A stretch of 28,485 bases of DNA from UBA5336 sp039815055 (GCA_039815055.1 JBCCAA010000040.1:1-28485); one strand, 5' to 3'; numbered from the stretch's first letter, positions 7,463-16,077 are shown. Notes: generated by a model from the letters alone, not told the origin. Program-made: numbers and translations.

Positions 7463-8275
7463 ATGGACACATTTATCGCCCAGTATGAAACCGGCTTGAG
7501 ACTGGGCGTTTTCGCTGCGGCCTTTGTTGTGCTTTCCGTTCTGGAGGCGGTGTTTCCGCGCCGGTTGCGCACCGCACCGCGCTTGCACCGTTGGATGACC
7601 AATGGCGCCATGGTGGGTCTGGCATCTGTGCTTGTACGCGTTTTGATGATCGCCGCGCCGCTTCTTGCCGTCGCAGCCGCCGCAACGCTGGCCAGCGAGC
7701 TTGGCTGGGGTGTGTTCAACCTCACCGGCTTGCCGATTTGGCTGGAATTTGTGCTGGCGATGGTCCTGCTGGATCTGGCGGTCTGGTTTCAGCACTGGGC
7801 AACCCACAAGATCGGCCCGTTGTGGCGCCTGCACCGGGTCCACCATGCCGATCGCGATTTTGATGCCAGCACGGCGCTGCGGTTCCACCCCATAGAAATT
7901 GCACTGTCGGCGGCGTGGAAGCTGGCCGTTGTCCTGGCGCTGGGGCCGGCTGCCGCAGCTGCGATCTTGTTCGAGATTGTGTTGAACGCCTCGGCACAGT
8001 TCAGCCATGCCAATCTCGCCCTGCCCCGCTGGCTGGACCGGGCGCTGCGCACCGTGATCGTGACGCCGGATATGCACCGCGTCCACCACTCGGTTGACCG
8101 CGAGGAACACGACCGGAATTTCGGTTTCTGCCTGTCGATCTGGGACCGGTTGTTCGGCACCTATCGTGCGCAACCCAATGGGGGCCATGCCCGCATGACC
8201 ATCGGCCTGAACAGCGCACCAGGCGGCCAAAGTGACCGCTTGAGCTGGAGCCTCGCCTTCCCGTTCAGGCGTTAA
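7463..8275 (+). CDS. Sterol desaturase / fatty-acid hydroxylase family membrane protein
   Basis: A 270-residue integral membrane di-iron oxygenase-like protein. Four or more hydrophobic segments precede and interrupt the His clusters: HWATH at 111-115, HRVHH at 124-128, a His at 142 in the FHP motif, His182, and HRVHH at 205-209. Together these give the eight-His pattern of the fatty acid hydroxylase superfamily (PF04116), which hydroxylates or desaturates sterols, carotenoids or fatty-acyl chains in the membrane. The substrate is not deducible. No ribosome site is visible before the ATG, but the protein's N-terminus MDTFIAQYETGLR leads directly into the first helix, so the start is reasonable. 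The 3' end overlaps the convergent hydrolase gene by 11 bases. Confidence 0.9.
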   Translation: MDTFIAQYETGLRLGVFAAAFVVLSVLEAVFPRRLRTAPRLHRWMTNGAMVGLASVLVRVLMIAAPLLAVAAAATLASELGWGVFNLTGLPIWLEFVLAMVLLDLAVWFQHWATHKIGPLWRLHRVHHADRDFDASTALRFHPIEIALSAAWKLAVVLALGPAAAAAILFEIVLNASAQFSHANLALPRWLDRALRTVIVTPDMHRVHHSVDREEHDRNFGFCLSIWDRLFGTYRAQPNGGHARMTIGLNSAPGGQSDRLSWSLAFPFRR

Positions 8276-9149
8276 GGTGTTTGTCGAAAAACGCCCGTGT
8301 GCGTGACCACGCAAAAGTTGCCGCCTCCTCATCGAAGCGGGCCGTGGTATCATTGTGGAACCCATGCTGGGTGCCGGGATACATGAACATCTCATAGTCC
8401 GCACCCGCGGCATCCAGCGCCGCCGCATAGCCGGGCCAGGCGTCATTGATGCGCGGATCGTTTTCCGCCAGATGCACCTGCAGCGGAACCTCCACGCGGG
8501 CGGCTTCTTCAGCGCTCGGCCAGCCGCCATAATAGGGCACGGCGGCTGACAACCAGGGCTGCTCGACCGCCATGTGATTGGCTACGGCGCCGCCAAAACA
8601 AAAGCCCACGCACGCCACCTTGCCGGAACAGGCCGGATGATCGCGCAGGAACTTCGCCGCATTGCGGAAATCTGCAAACATCTCATCGCGGTCGCGCTGG
8701 CGCTGCAAAACCCGCCCCTCGTCGTCGGTGCCGGGATAGCCGCCGAGAGGGTATAGTGCGTCCGGCGCAAAGGCCACATAGCCAGACAGCGCAACCCGGC
8801 GCGCCACATCGCGAATGTGGGGATTGAGGCCTCGATTCTCATGGATGACGACCACGCCGCCAACCGGTCCGGCGGTCACGGCCGGGATCACCAGATCGCC
8901 CGCCATCTCTCCTGCGCCGCCGGGCGAGTCATATGTGGCGGTTTCAACGGTGAAGGCTGGTGAAGTCTCGGTGGTTTGTTGCTTATCATAGTCCGGCATC
9001 ATGCAGGCCGCGAGGCTGGAGACCGTCACGCCACCGACCGCAAACTTGCCCAGGCCCTCGAAGAAGGCGCGCCGGTCGATCTGGCCATGGCAATAAGCAT
9101 CATAGAGCGCAAATGCGCCGTCCGGGATGGTTTTCGGTGTGTCGGCCAT
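8265..9149 (-). CDS. Dienelactone hydrolase-family protein, probable Tat-exported lipoprotein
   Basis: A 294-residue alpha/beta hydrolase. AAGGAG lies nine bases before the ATG. The N-terminal 50 residues carry a twin-arginine motif (DRRAFF, 25-30), a hydrophobic stretch and a LAAC lipobox (Cys49), so the enzyme is probably folded in the cytoplasm, exported by Tat and lipidated. The hydrolase domain (about 66-294) has the dienelactone-hydrolase triad: Cys184 in GFCFGG, Asp231 in ENDPR and His262 in QHGFHND, plus Glu104 in HENRG. The natural substrate is unknown; the family cleaves lactones and esters. It is the last gene of a minus-strand set, 44 bases after the DUF1501 gene. Confidence 0.92.
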   Translation of the reverse strand: MADTPKTIPDGAFALYDAYCHGQIDRRAFFEGLGKFAVGGVTVSSLAACMMPDYDKQQTTETSPAFTVETATYDSPGGAGEMAGDLVIPAVTAGPVGGVVVIHENRGLNPHIRDVARRVALSGYVAFAPDALYPLGGYPGTDDEGRVLQRQRDRDEMFADFRNAAKFLRDHPACSGKVACVGFCFGGAVANHMAVEQPWLSAAVPYYGGWPSAEEAARVEVPLQVHLAENDPRINDAWPGYAAALDAAGADYEMFMYPGTQHGFHNDTTARFDEEAATFAWSRTRAFFDKHLNA

Positions 9150-9193
9150 GGTGATTGTCTCCTTCGCTGTGAGAAGGACTATAGCCGACTTAC

Positions 9194-10348
9194 CTAGATC
9201 GTCAGCGGCAATACGCCATTTGCGCCGGGAAAAACCGTTCGCGTCAGTTCACTTCGGCTAAACCCGAATTGCTGGCCGAGCATGGCCATGAAGATGGCAC
9301 GCAGGTCATTGGCCGGGGCAAGATCGCGGCCCTCAAAGAGATCGCGCTCGGCAAGGCCTGGCCAATCACCAAGGATCTGTCCACCCGCAACAGCGCCGCC
9401 GAGCAGGAAGGCAGCCCCGCCCGTGCCATGGTCTGTGCCGCGTGTGCCGTTTTCTTTCACCGTGCGGCCAAACTCGGTCACAACGGCGACCTGGGTGCGG
9501 GCCCATGCCGCGCCAAACTCGTCTTTCATGGCGAGCAGCGCAGCATCGAGACGCGACAGGGCATTGTTCAACTGGCCGATCTGACCGGCGTGGCTATCCC
9601 AACCACCAACGGACGCAACGCCAATATCGGGGCCATTCTCGGCCGCCATCAGGCGGGCCAGCGCGGGCAGCGCGGCGCCCGCCTCATCGCCGCGGGCCGT
9701 GCGTCCCATACTGGTCATGTCGCTGGCGGCCGCGTCCAGCTCGACCGCCTGGGCCAAAGCCGATCCGAGCATGGGATCATCGGCATAAAGGTCGCCGAGG
9801 CGGGCAAGGGTGTCGCCGGAGGCTTCCGGGAGGACCGGCGGCGACCATGTGCCCACCTCGGCTGGCCCACGCAAGACGAGGGGAGTCGCCGGGCCAATCG
9901 AAACAGCAGATAGGGGTGTGGGTGCAGACTGAAGCGCGCGGTTGAGCCATCCATCGCGCAGCACATCGCCGGTGGACCCGCTTTCGAGAAGGTCCTGCCC
10001 GACAAAATGGGAGCGGCCGCGATAAGGGCTGGCCACGGCGTGAACGATGCTGGCTTCACCACCGGTGTAGAGGCCGTGCAACCCACCCAGCGCCGGATGC
10101 AGCGCAAAGCTGGAGGTCAGGCGCAGCGGATTTTCCGGCATCACGTTCGGGCGCCAGTCTGCCAGTTGGTCGATGGACGGCGGCACGGCAGCCAGCCCGT
10201 CCAGTGCACCGCGCAGAATGATCACCGCAAGTTTATTGCCTGAACTTGGCGCAGCGAATGCGGGCCGGGTGCTCACCGCCGTGGCGGCCATTGCGGCACC
10301 ACCGGCCAGAACCATGCGCCGAGAGACGGTGAAAGGGCGTTTGGTCAT
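9194..10348 (-). CDS. DUF1501 protein, Tat-exported
   Basis: A 384-residue protein. ATG 10348 is preferred over an upstream ATG at 10387 because GGAG lies about eight bases before it and it immediately begins a Tat signal (TVSRRMVLAGG, cleavage near residue 32 after AFA). The family signatures are present: IILRGALDGL near residue 44, GGWDSH at 248-253, TEFGRT at 291-296 and GTDHG at 304-308. Those motifs resemble metal ligands of alkaline-phosphatase/sulfatase-fold proteins, to which DUF1501 is thought to be related, but no activity is established. The start lies four bases past the stop of the DUF1800 gene, so the two are surely co-transcribed; this pairing is common in bacteria. Confidence 0.94.
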   Translation of the reverse strand: MTKRPFTVSRRMVLAGGAAMAATAVSTRPAFAAPSSGNKLAVIILRGALDGLAAVPPSIDQLADWRPNVMPENPLRLTSSFALHPALGGLHGLYTGGEASIVHAVASPYRGRSHFVGQDLLESGSTGDVLRDGWLNRALQSAPTPLSAVSIGPATPLVLRGPAEVGTWSPPVLPEASGDTLARLGDLYADDPMLGSALAQAVELDAAASDMTSMGRTARGDEAGAALPALARLMAAENGPDIGVASVGGWDSHAGQIGQLNNALSRLDAALLAMKDEFGAAWARTQVAVVTEFGRTVKENGTRGTDHGTGGAAFLLGGAVAGGQILGDWPGLAERDLFEGRDLAPANDLRAIFMAMLGQQFGFSRSELTRTVFPGANGVLPLTI

Positions 10349-10352
10349 CGGT

Positions 10353-11723
10353 CTATCTCCGCTGAAATTCGGGGGACATGAGGGCAAGCGTCAGGCCCTG
10401 TATGGCGCTTTCCGCGCGCGCAACTGCCTGTCGGGTGTCTGCGCTGACGAGCGGGCCGAGGCCCTCATCCAGGAACTGACCGGCGGCGATATCGCTGGGG
10501 GTACGCTGGGCCACCAGATTGGCCCACTCCAGGCGCTTCATGATGGCATCGGGGCCGGCCCATTCGCTGGCCGTATCAGGCCACCCTTGTGGTGAAGGCG
10601 CATAGAACGGCACCTGCCCGAAGGAGGTGTAGACATCTCTCGCCTGACCGCCCCCAAACACATTGGTGGAACCAACCATGCGGGCTGTGGACACCAACAG
10701 TTCATCCGGCGATTTGAATTTCACCTGTTCCTCGCCCCAGGCAGCATCGAGATTGATGACGGCCTTGGCGAGTTCGGTGAGATCTCCTCCGGTGTCGCGG
10801 AAGGCACGCGACAGAGTAGTAATCGCACTTTGCGGCGGCATGTCCGCCACGAAATGGCGGGCGAGTTTGGTCGCGATATGGGTCGCCGTGGACGGATGTG
10901 CGGCCGCCATATCCAGAACGGCGCTGGCCTGGTCAGCACCTTCGGAAACACGTTGGCCAAGAACGGTGCGCGCGCCTGGCTCATGCAGCCGGGGCTCAAA
11001 CGTCACCGCGCCGATATCTGAATTTGCGAGCGGCGGCGATTTGATCGTCCAGCCGGTCAGTGCCTTGGCGAATTCGGTCACATCCTGCTGGGTGTAACCG
11101 CCATCTACGCCGAGCGTGTGCAGTTCCAGGATTTCACGGGCAAGGTTTTCATTCAGCCCCACCCCGCGCCGCTGTGCGATCCGGGTGCTGGGCCCGAAGG
11201 AGCGGATATTGTCGAGATACACCAGCATCGTCTGGTGAAAGCTGGTGGCTTGCAAGAGGTCCCTGAACGAGCCGAAAGCATTCTGGCGGATCGCTTCACG
11301 CTCATAGGGCCCAACAAGCGGCAGGATCAGGGGTTGGGTGATTGCGACCGTAAAATGGTTCGACCAGAACCGCACCCAGCGTTCATTGAAACTGGCATCA
11401 GTGCGCTCCGCCAGCGCGGCGCGGGCGATCAACTCGCGGCCAAACCCGTCCCGACGGGCACTTCGAAGAGCGCGTTGCAGCTCCATTTGAGCGTCCGGGT
11501 CGCCTGACTGTCTCTGCTGGCGCACGAGCTGGGTGTATTCGACAACCTTGGCTGCGCCTTCCTGGCCGGTGGGAAGCGGCTGCTGAGCCAGTGAAACAGC
11601 GGCGGTCCGTTTCAACTGGTCCAGCAGCCAACCGCGGGGGTCCGAAGTGGCCGCGGCAATCTCTCCGGGACGTGCCCCCAAGCCGAAGCGTGTCGCGGCG
11701 ATGGCGCCTTGGGTGGTGCTCAT
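10353..11723 (-). CDS. DUF1800 protein, no visible signal peptide
   Basis: A 456-residue protein with the DUF1800 hallmarks: ATRFGLGARPG at 10-20, RFWSNHF at 118-124, and the strongly conserved NENLAREILELHTLG at 191-205 followed by the GGYTQQDV and FAKALTGW segments. The family's function is unknown; it is nearly always coupled to DUF1501, as here (next gene 4 bases downstream). The ATG at 11723 has a weak GGGAG nine bases before it. The protein starts MSTTQGAIAATRFG and lacks any Sec or Tat signal, and no in-frame upstream start adding one is apparent. Export, if it happens, may depend on its partner. It follows modC across 88 bases that hold no clear terminator. Confidence 0.94.
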   Translation of the reverse strand: MSTTQGAIAATRFGLGARPGEIAAATSDPRGWLLDQLKRTAAVSLAQQPLPTGQEGAAKVVEYTQLVRQQRQSGDPDAQMELQRALRSARRDGFGRELIARAALAERTDASFNERWVRFWSNHFTVAITQPLILPLVGPYEREAIRQNAFGSFRDLLQATSFHQTMLVYLDNIRSFGPSTRIAQRRGVGLNENLAREILELHTLGVDGGYTQQDVTEFAKALTGWTIKSPPLANSDIGAVTFEPRLHEPGARTVLGQRVSEGADQASAVLDMAAAHPSTATHIATKLARHFVADMPPQSAITTLSRAFRDTGGDLTELAKAVINLDAAWGEEQVKFKSPDELLVSTARMVGSTNVFGGGQARDVYTSFGQVPFYAPSPQGWPDTASEWAGPDAIMKRLEWANLVAQRTPSDIAAGQFLDEGLGPLVSADTRQAVARAESAIQGLTLALMSPEFQRR

Positions 11724-11811
11724 GATGAAAGCTCCCGGTGTGGTCTCTATCTGCCCCTTGAATGGGGCGAGGCGCGCAAGTCCGTCGAAAAAAGTCTGCG
11801 GCAGGGAAGAA

Positions 11812-12903
11812 TTAATCGAAACTCGCGGTCTTGATCAGCGCAAACACACGCTGGCCGGGGGTCAGCGACAGCTCCGCCACGGCATCTTGCGTGATGCGGG
11901 CAAATAGCGGCGCCCCCTCGCTGTCCAGTTCGATATCGACAAAGGGCTGGCCGGGGATCGGATGCAGCGCGCGAATCGTGGCTGGCAGGACATTTCGAAT
12001 GCTGAGACCAACCGGTTCGGTCAGCGAAATGGCGACATCGCGGGCGTCAATTCGCATCCGCACAGTATACTTCGCAGCGAGGCCAGGCCGCGCGGGAAGC
12101 GACAGTCTGGCAGAACCGACGGAAATGACGGCCAAGCCATTTGCGCAGTATGGGTCCACGCAGCGCCCTTCCAGAATGACAGCGGGCCGCGTGCCGGCCT
12201 CTGCATCCACATCATAGCCAAAAGCGTTCAGCGTTTCGGTCACATCACCATGGGCGACAGTTTTTCCATCTGCGAGAATGAGGATGCGATCGGCGAGACG
12301 CACCACCTCTTCGACGGCATGGCTGACATAGATGGTTGGTACGCCAAACCGATGCGGCAGCGCCTCCAGATAGGGCAGGATCTCCCGCTTGCGCGCCCGG
12401 TCAAGCGCACTGAGCGGCTCATCAAGCAATAAGAGCCTTGGACGGGTCAGCAGGGTGCGGGCCAGCGCCACCCGTTGGCGTTCTCCGCCGGACAGCGACT
12501 CAGGATGGCGGTCCAGGAGCGGTTTCAGATCAAACGCCGACACAACGCCGTCGAATGTGATCGCCCCAGAGGTGGCGCGGCTGCGCGTATCGGCAAACGC
12601 AAGATTTCCCATCACGCTGAGATGGGGGAACAGGCGCCCATCCTGGAACAAATACCCGACCTCGCGTTTGTCAGGCGGGATGTGCAGACGGCGGCCCGCA
12701 TCGCTCCACGGCGTTCCGGCACAATAAACATGACCCGTTGTCGGCTTCTGAAAGCCGGCGATCAGACGCAACAGGGTCGACTTGCCACTTCCACTGGGCC
12801 CAAACACTGCGGTGCAGCCTTCCAAAGGAAGAGCTTCATTCACCTCCAGCGTGAAACCCGGAAACGCGCAGGTCGCGAGCAAGGCGAGTTGATCATCCGA
12901 CAT
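11812..12903 (-). CDS. modC: Molybdate ABC transporter ATP-binding protein
   Basis: A 363-residue ATPase that powers molybdate uptake with ModB and ModA. Motifs: Walker A GPSGSGKS at 35-42, Q-loop Gln87, signature LSGGE at 137-141, Walker B LLLLDEP around 157-163, and the H-loop in YVSHAVEE. The region after about residue 285 is a TOBE/Mop-like domain typical of ModC, which may bind oxyanion and tune activity. ATG 12903 is chosen because the protein then starts just before the ABC domain; the frame runs open to 13050 only because it overlaps modB in another frame. It overlaps the end of modB by 11 bases, indicating translational coupling. Confidence 0.95.
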   Translation of the reverse strand: MSDDQLALLATCAFPGFTLEVNEALPLEGCTAVFGPSGSGKSTLLRLIAGFQKPTTGHVYCAGTPWSDAGRRLHIPPDKREVGYLFQDGRLFPHLSVMGNLAFADTRSRATSGAITFDGVVSAFDLKPLLDRHPESLSGGERQRVALARTLLTRPRLLLLDEPLSALDRARKREILPYLEALPHRFGVPTIYVSHAVEEVVRLADRILILADGKTVAHGDVTETLNAFGYDVDAEAGTRPAVILEGRCVDPYCANGLAVISVGSARLSLPARPGLAAKYTVRMRIDARDVAISLTEPVGLSIRNVLPATIRALHPIPGQPFVDIELDSEGAPLFARITQDAVAELSLTPGQRVFALIKTASFD

Positions 12904-13570
12904 GCAGCGCCCGCCTTCGGCCCAATCCGTACACCACCAGCAATACGGAAAAGGACACGAACAAAAGGATTGCCGACAGCGTGTGAGCCTCGCCATAGTC
13001 CATCGTTTCCACATGCTCGTAGATCGCGATTGAGACCGTTCGTGTCTCACCGGGAATGTTGCCGCCGACCATCAAGACAACGCCAAATTCACCGATGGTA
13101 TGGGCAAAACTAAGCACCGCGGCCGTCAGGAATCCGCGCCAGGACAGGGGCGCGGCAATATTGAAGAAGGCGTCCCAGGGCCTTGCGCCGAGACTGGCGG
13201 CAGCTTCCATCAGCCCTGTACCGATGCGCTCAAAAGCCGTTTGCAGGGGCTGAACCGCAAACGGCAACGAATAGATAATCGATGCCACAACCAGTCCGGT
13301 GAAGGAAAAAGTGAGCGTTGATCCCGTCAGTTGCACCCACACCGCACCAAGGGGGTTTTCCGGTGTGAACAGGATCAACAGATAGAATCCCAGCACGGTG
13401 GGCGGCAGGACAAGCGGCAGAGCAACAATCGCCTCGACAACCGGCTTTGCGCGGCTTTGGGTGCGCGAAAGCCACCAGGCCAAGGGCGTTGCCAGCAGCA
13501 ACAAGATCACCGTCACCAGAAAGGCGAGCCAGGCGGTAAGCGCGAGTGCAGATGCGTCCGGCAGGCTCAC
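12893..13570 (-). CDS. modB: Molybdate ABC transporter permease
   Basis: A 225-residue inner-membrane permease with about five transmembrane helices. It carries the EAA loop (EAAASLGARPWDAF followed by NIAAPLSW) that contacts ModC, and the ALPLVLPPTVLGFYLL helix characteristic of ModB. It starts with GTG at 13570 in a GTGA overlap with the modA stop codon (four bases) and overlaps modC by 11 bases, so modA, modB and modC form a tightly coupled operon. Length and order (A-B-C) are standard. Confidence 0.95.
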   Translation of the reverse strand: MSLPDASALALTAWLAFLVTVILLLLATPLAWWLSRTQSRAKPVVEAIVALPLVLPPTVLGFYLLILFTPENPLGAVWVQLTGSTLTFSFTGLVVASIIYSLPFAVQPLQTAFERIGTGLMEAAASLGARPWDAFFNIAAPLSWRGFLTAAVLSFAHTIGEFGVVLMVGGNIPGETRTVSIAIYEHVETMDYGEAHTLSAILLFVSFSVLLVVYGLGRRRALHVG

Positions 13571-14328
13571 GGTTGCGCATACCCCAAAGCGGCGATGCGA
13601 GCCTGGGTGGTATCACGCGCCAACCACACCATGAAGTCCCCCGAGGCATGTCGATCAGCCGCCCGCCCCAGCATTACGGCGTCCTGGCGTATCGGCGCGT
13701 AACTGCCCGCTGGCGGGTGCCAAACGCCGCCGCGCTGCTGGTCTGGCAGGGACAGAACTTGCGTATGGGCGACAAAGCCCAGCTCCGCATTCCCGGTTTG
13801 AACAAACGCAAACGTCTGGCCGATATTCTCACCGAACACGCCCTTGGTTTCGAGGACCGCTTCGAGTTCGAGGTGTTCGAACACCTGCGCTGCGGCCTGT
13901 CCATAGGGCGCAAGATCGGGCTGGGCGAGCGCGACGCGTTTTAGATCTGGATCGTCCAGATCCGCGGGCCCGACGACGTCATCTTCGGGGCTCCAAAGTA
14001 CCAGTTGGCCGACCGCATAGGTGAATCTGGAATTCCCGAAGATCAGACCAGCCTCTTCAAGGGCCATCGGGCGCACCTGATCAGCGGCCAGGAACACGTC
14101 AAATGGTGCCCCTTGTCGGATCTGCGCGTAGAGCTTGCCCGTGGACCCAGCCGTGAGCTGCACGCGATAACCGGTCTCGCGTTCAAATTCGGGGAGCAGT
14201 TGCTCCAGCGCCGGTTTGAAATTTGTCGCCACCGCCACGCGTACATCGGCTGGCGGACCGCGAAACGGACTGCAGGCGGCCAGAAACAACAATAAAGCCA
14301 GGAATATGCGCAAAAGCCCGCCGGTCAT
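13567..14328 (-). CDS. modA: Molybdate-binding periplasmic protein, lipoprotein-type
   Basis: A 253-residue substrate-binding protein. The start is placed at ATG 14328 (an in-frame TTG lies two codons upstream). The signal peptide ends in LAAC with Cys19, a lipobox, so this ModA is probably membrane-anchored instead of freely periplasmic. The mature part shows the ModA features: VRVAVATNFKPAL, TAGSTGKLYAQI, APFDVFLAADQVRP, the FTYAVGQLVLW strand and AELGFVAHTQV in the second lobe. It binds molybdate (or tungstate) and delivers it to ModB. Molybdate feeds molybdenum-cofactor enzymes. It begins 36 bases after the stop of the hybrid kinase gene, with a small AGCCC/GGGCT hairpin in that gap that lacks a T-run. 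Confidence 0.93.
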   Translation of the reverse strand: MTGGLLRIFLALLLFLAACSPFRGPPADVRVAVATNFKPALEQLLPEFERETGYRVQLTAGSTGKLYAQIRQGAPFDVFLAADQVRPMALEEAGLIFGNSRFTYAVGQLVLWSPEDDVVGPADLDDPDLKRVALAQPDLAPYGQAAAQVFEHLELEAVLETKGVFGENIGQTFAFVQTGNAELGFVAHTQVLSLPDQQRGGVWHPPAGSYAPIRQDAVMLGRAADRHASGDFMVWLARDTTQARIAALGYAQP

Positions 14329-14364
14329 CGCCAAGACCTATCAGCCCTTTTCGGGCTCGCAAAC

Positions 14365-15993
14365 TCAGGCGCTGGCGAGCGATTGCGATTGCGAGCCCGA
14401 ATTGGACGCTGCGATCTGGTCCGCCAGCCGCGTGACAAGGTCAGCTGGCCGGAAAGGTTTGGCGATCAGGCAGGCGAATCCTGCGGCGCGGCACCGGGCC
14501 TGGCGCTCCGGCCCACTATCGGCGGTCAATGCGATGATGGGAATGGCCTGGTTTGGCCCAACGGCTGAGGCAACATGGCGGGCCAGGGACTCGCCACTGC
14601 CATCGGGCAGGTGGATATCACAGAGCGTGGCCTGGTAGGGCACCTGGGCAAGGCGGCGGCGCGCCTGCTGCAGCGTTTCAACCAGATCGATCGTCCAGCC
14701 CGCCGAAGTCAGCGTGCGGTGGATCAACGCCTGGCTGGCCGAATGATCCTCAACCACCAGTACGCGGCCAAGCTCGAACGTGCCACGCACGGGGCGCCCC
14801 GTGGACGCAGTCTCAGCGGCAAGGCGCGGGGCGCAGGCCATGGCGGGAACCGCGAGGGTGAACACGCTGCCACCGCCGTCGCGCGCGTCATAACTCAAGC
14901 TGCCGCCAAGCGCCTTGGCGATCGATTGACAGACATGCAGCCCAAGACCGGCACCCGCATTCCGGGCCGGATCCTCGCCAAGCCGCTCAAACGGCCGGAA
15001 CAGGCGACCGAGATCTTGCTCACGAATGCCGGGCCCGGTGTCTTCTACCCGGCAGAGTAGATTGGTTTCCGCCCCGTCGCCCTGTGTCGCGATGGACACG
15101 CGCACTTCGCCGGCATCGGTGAACTTCAGGGCGTTCGACAAAAGATTGTTGAGCACTTGTCCGACACGGACAGGGTCCAGCATAACCCGCTCCACTCCAC
15201 TACGAGCGACTTCAACCTGCAGGCGGAGCCCCTTTGCTGCCGCCTTTGGGGACCAAAGCTGTGACAGCTGTTCGGCAACCTCTTTCAGGCGCGTGGGGAT
15301 AGGCTTGATCGGCAACTTATCCTGGCCGGCCTGTCCGGCCGCGAGTGTGTGATCCAGCAAGGTCGACAGCGCCTGGCTCGCCTCTGCGATGAGCCGCGCC
15401 TGGTCCCGGCCTTCCGTATCCAGTCCGGAATGACCGTGCAGCAGATCGGCATGGCCAAGCATTGCGGTGAGGGGGGTGCGAATTTCATGGGCAAGCGCCG
15501 CAAGCGTGCGCGCATGGGTCGAGCGGGTGTCGGTCAGTCTGGACGCCGACAGGCGCAGTCTTCCCGCAGCCAGATGCATCTGGCGGGCGCGATGTGCGTT
15601 TTCTTCTGCCAGCGCGTTAAGAAGAGCGGAGGCAGGAACATGCCCGACATAGGCGCCCTGCCGCGTGACATAGATGCCCTTTGCATGTGCATTCATATCC
15701 TGGTCCGCCAACTGGCTCGCGACCAGGCCGATCGGGGTATCTGCCGCAACAGGCAAAGGCGGCGGCGACATCAGAGAGCTGAGGCTGCACTTGGCAAACC
15801 GGTCGAGACCCAAGCGCAGGGCCGCTGACAATACATCATCACGGGTGGCGATGCCGAGCATTGTGCGTTCAAAAACGACCGGAACGGCCGTGATGGACGC
15901 GTCGGCCAGACACGCTTGCAAGGCAGCCGCCGCGCTGACGTCGGGTCGCATCGCGGTGTCTTCACCAATAAGATCTTCAATGCGCAACGGCAT
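14365..15993 (-). CDS. Soluble CBS-domain hybrid histidine kinase with C-terminal receiver
   Basis: A 542-residue cytoplasmic protein with no membrane helix. Domain order: a CBS pair (about 1-125, with VPVVFERTMLGIATRDD and YVTRQGAYVGHVPA as the recognisable CBS strands), a short helical linker, the HisKA dimerisation domain with phospho-acceptor His169 in AHEIRTPL, the HATPase domain (N-box around Asn287, DTGPGI at 318-323, GAGLGLHVCQSIAKALGG at 347-364) and a receiver (acidic residues 415-416, phospho-acceptor Asp459, Thr490, Lys512). CBS pairs usually bind adenine nucleotides or S-adenosyl compounds, so this is likely a metabolic-state sensor. Its output partner is unknown because no response regulator lies in the window. 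It sits directly upstream of modA on the same strand. ATG 15993 has only a distant GAGG; the start is moderately sure. Confidence 0.92.
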   Translation of the reverse strand: MPLRIEDLIGEDTAMRPDVSAAAALQACLADASITAVPVVFERTMLGIATRDDVLSAALRLGLDRFAKCSLSSLMSPPPLPVAADTPIGLVASQLADQDMNAHAKGIYVTRQGAYVGHVPASALLNALAEENAHRARQMHLAAGRLRLSASRLTDTRSTHARTLAALAHEIRTPLTAMLGHADLLHGHSGLDTEGRDQARLIAEASQALSTLLDHTLAAGQAGQDKLPIKPIPTRLKEVAEQLSQLWSPKAAAKGLRLQVEVARSGVERVMLDPVRVGQVLNNLLSNALKFTDAGEVRVSIATQGDGAETNLLCRVEDTGPGIREQDLGRLFRPFERLGEDPARNAGAGLGLHVCQSIAKALGGSLSYDARDGGGSVFTLAVPAMACAPRLAAETASTGRPVRGTFELGRVLVVEDHSASQALIHRTLTSAGWTIDLVETLQQARRRLAQVPYQATLCDIHLPDGSGESLARHVASAVGPNQAIPIIALTADSGPERQARCRAAGFACLIAKPFRPADLVTRLADQIAASNSGSQSQSLASA

Positions 15994-16077
15994 AGGCAGC
16001 GGGCCTCGGCCAGATTAAGGTTAATCAGCCCTAGCCGCCAATCGTTACCAGTGTGCAAACGCTTAAGTGATCAGCTG

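Noticed and set aside
7139..8530. A 463-codon open frame on the minus strand
   Set aside because: It lies antisense to the lipoprotein, the His-cluster membrane enzyme and into the hydrolase gene; its translation is Arg/Gln/His-rich without any family motif, as expected of a shadow frame in GC-rich DNA.
11740..11800. GCCCC/GGGGC repeat and a T-run between modC and the DUF1800 gene as a terminator
   Set aside because: On the minus strand the T-run comes before the repeat and is not preceded by a stable stem, so the order is wrong for an intrinsic terminator.
12904..13050. N-terminal extension of ModC by 49 residues
   Set aside because: The extension overlaps modB in another frame and its Cys/Arg/Trp-rich sequence is unlike any ModC; ATG 12903 gives a normal ModC.
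14340..14360. AGCCC/GGGCT hairpin between the kinase and modA as a terminator or molybdenum riboswitch
   Set aside because: A five-bp stem without a T-run on the minus strand, and the 36-base gap is far too short for a Moco riboswitch.
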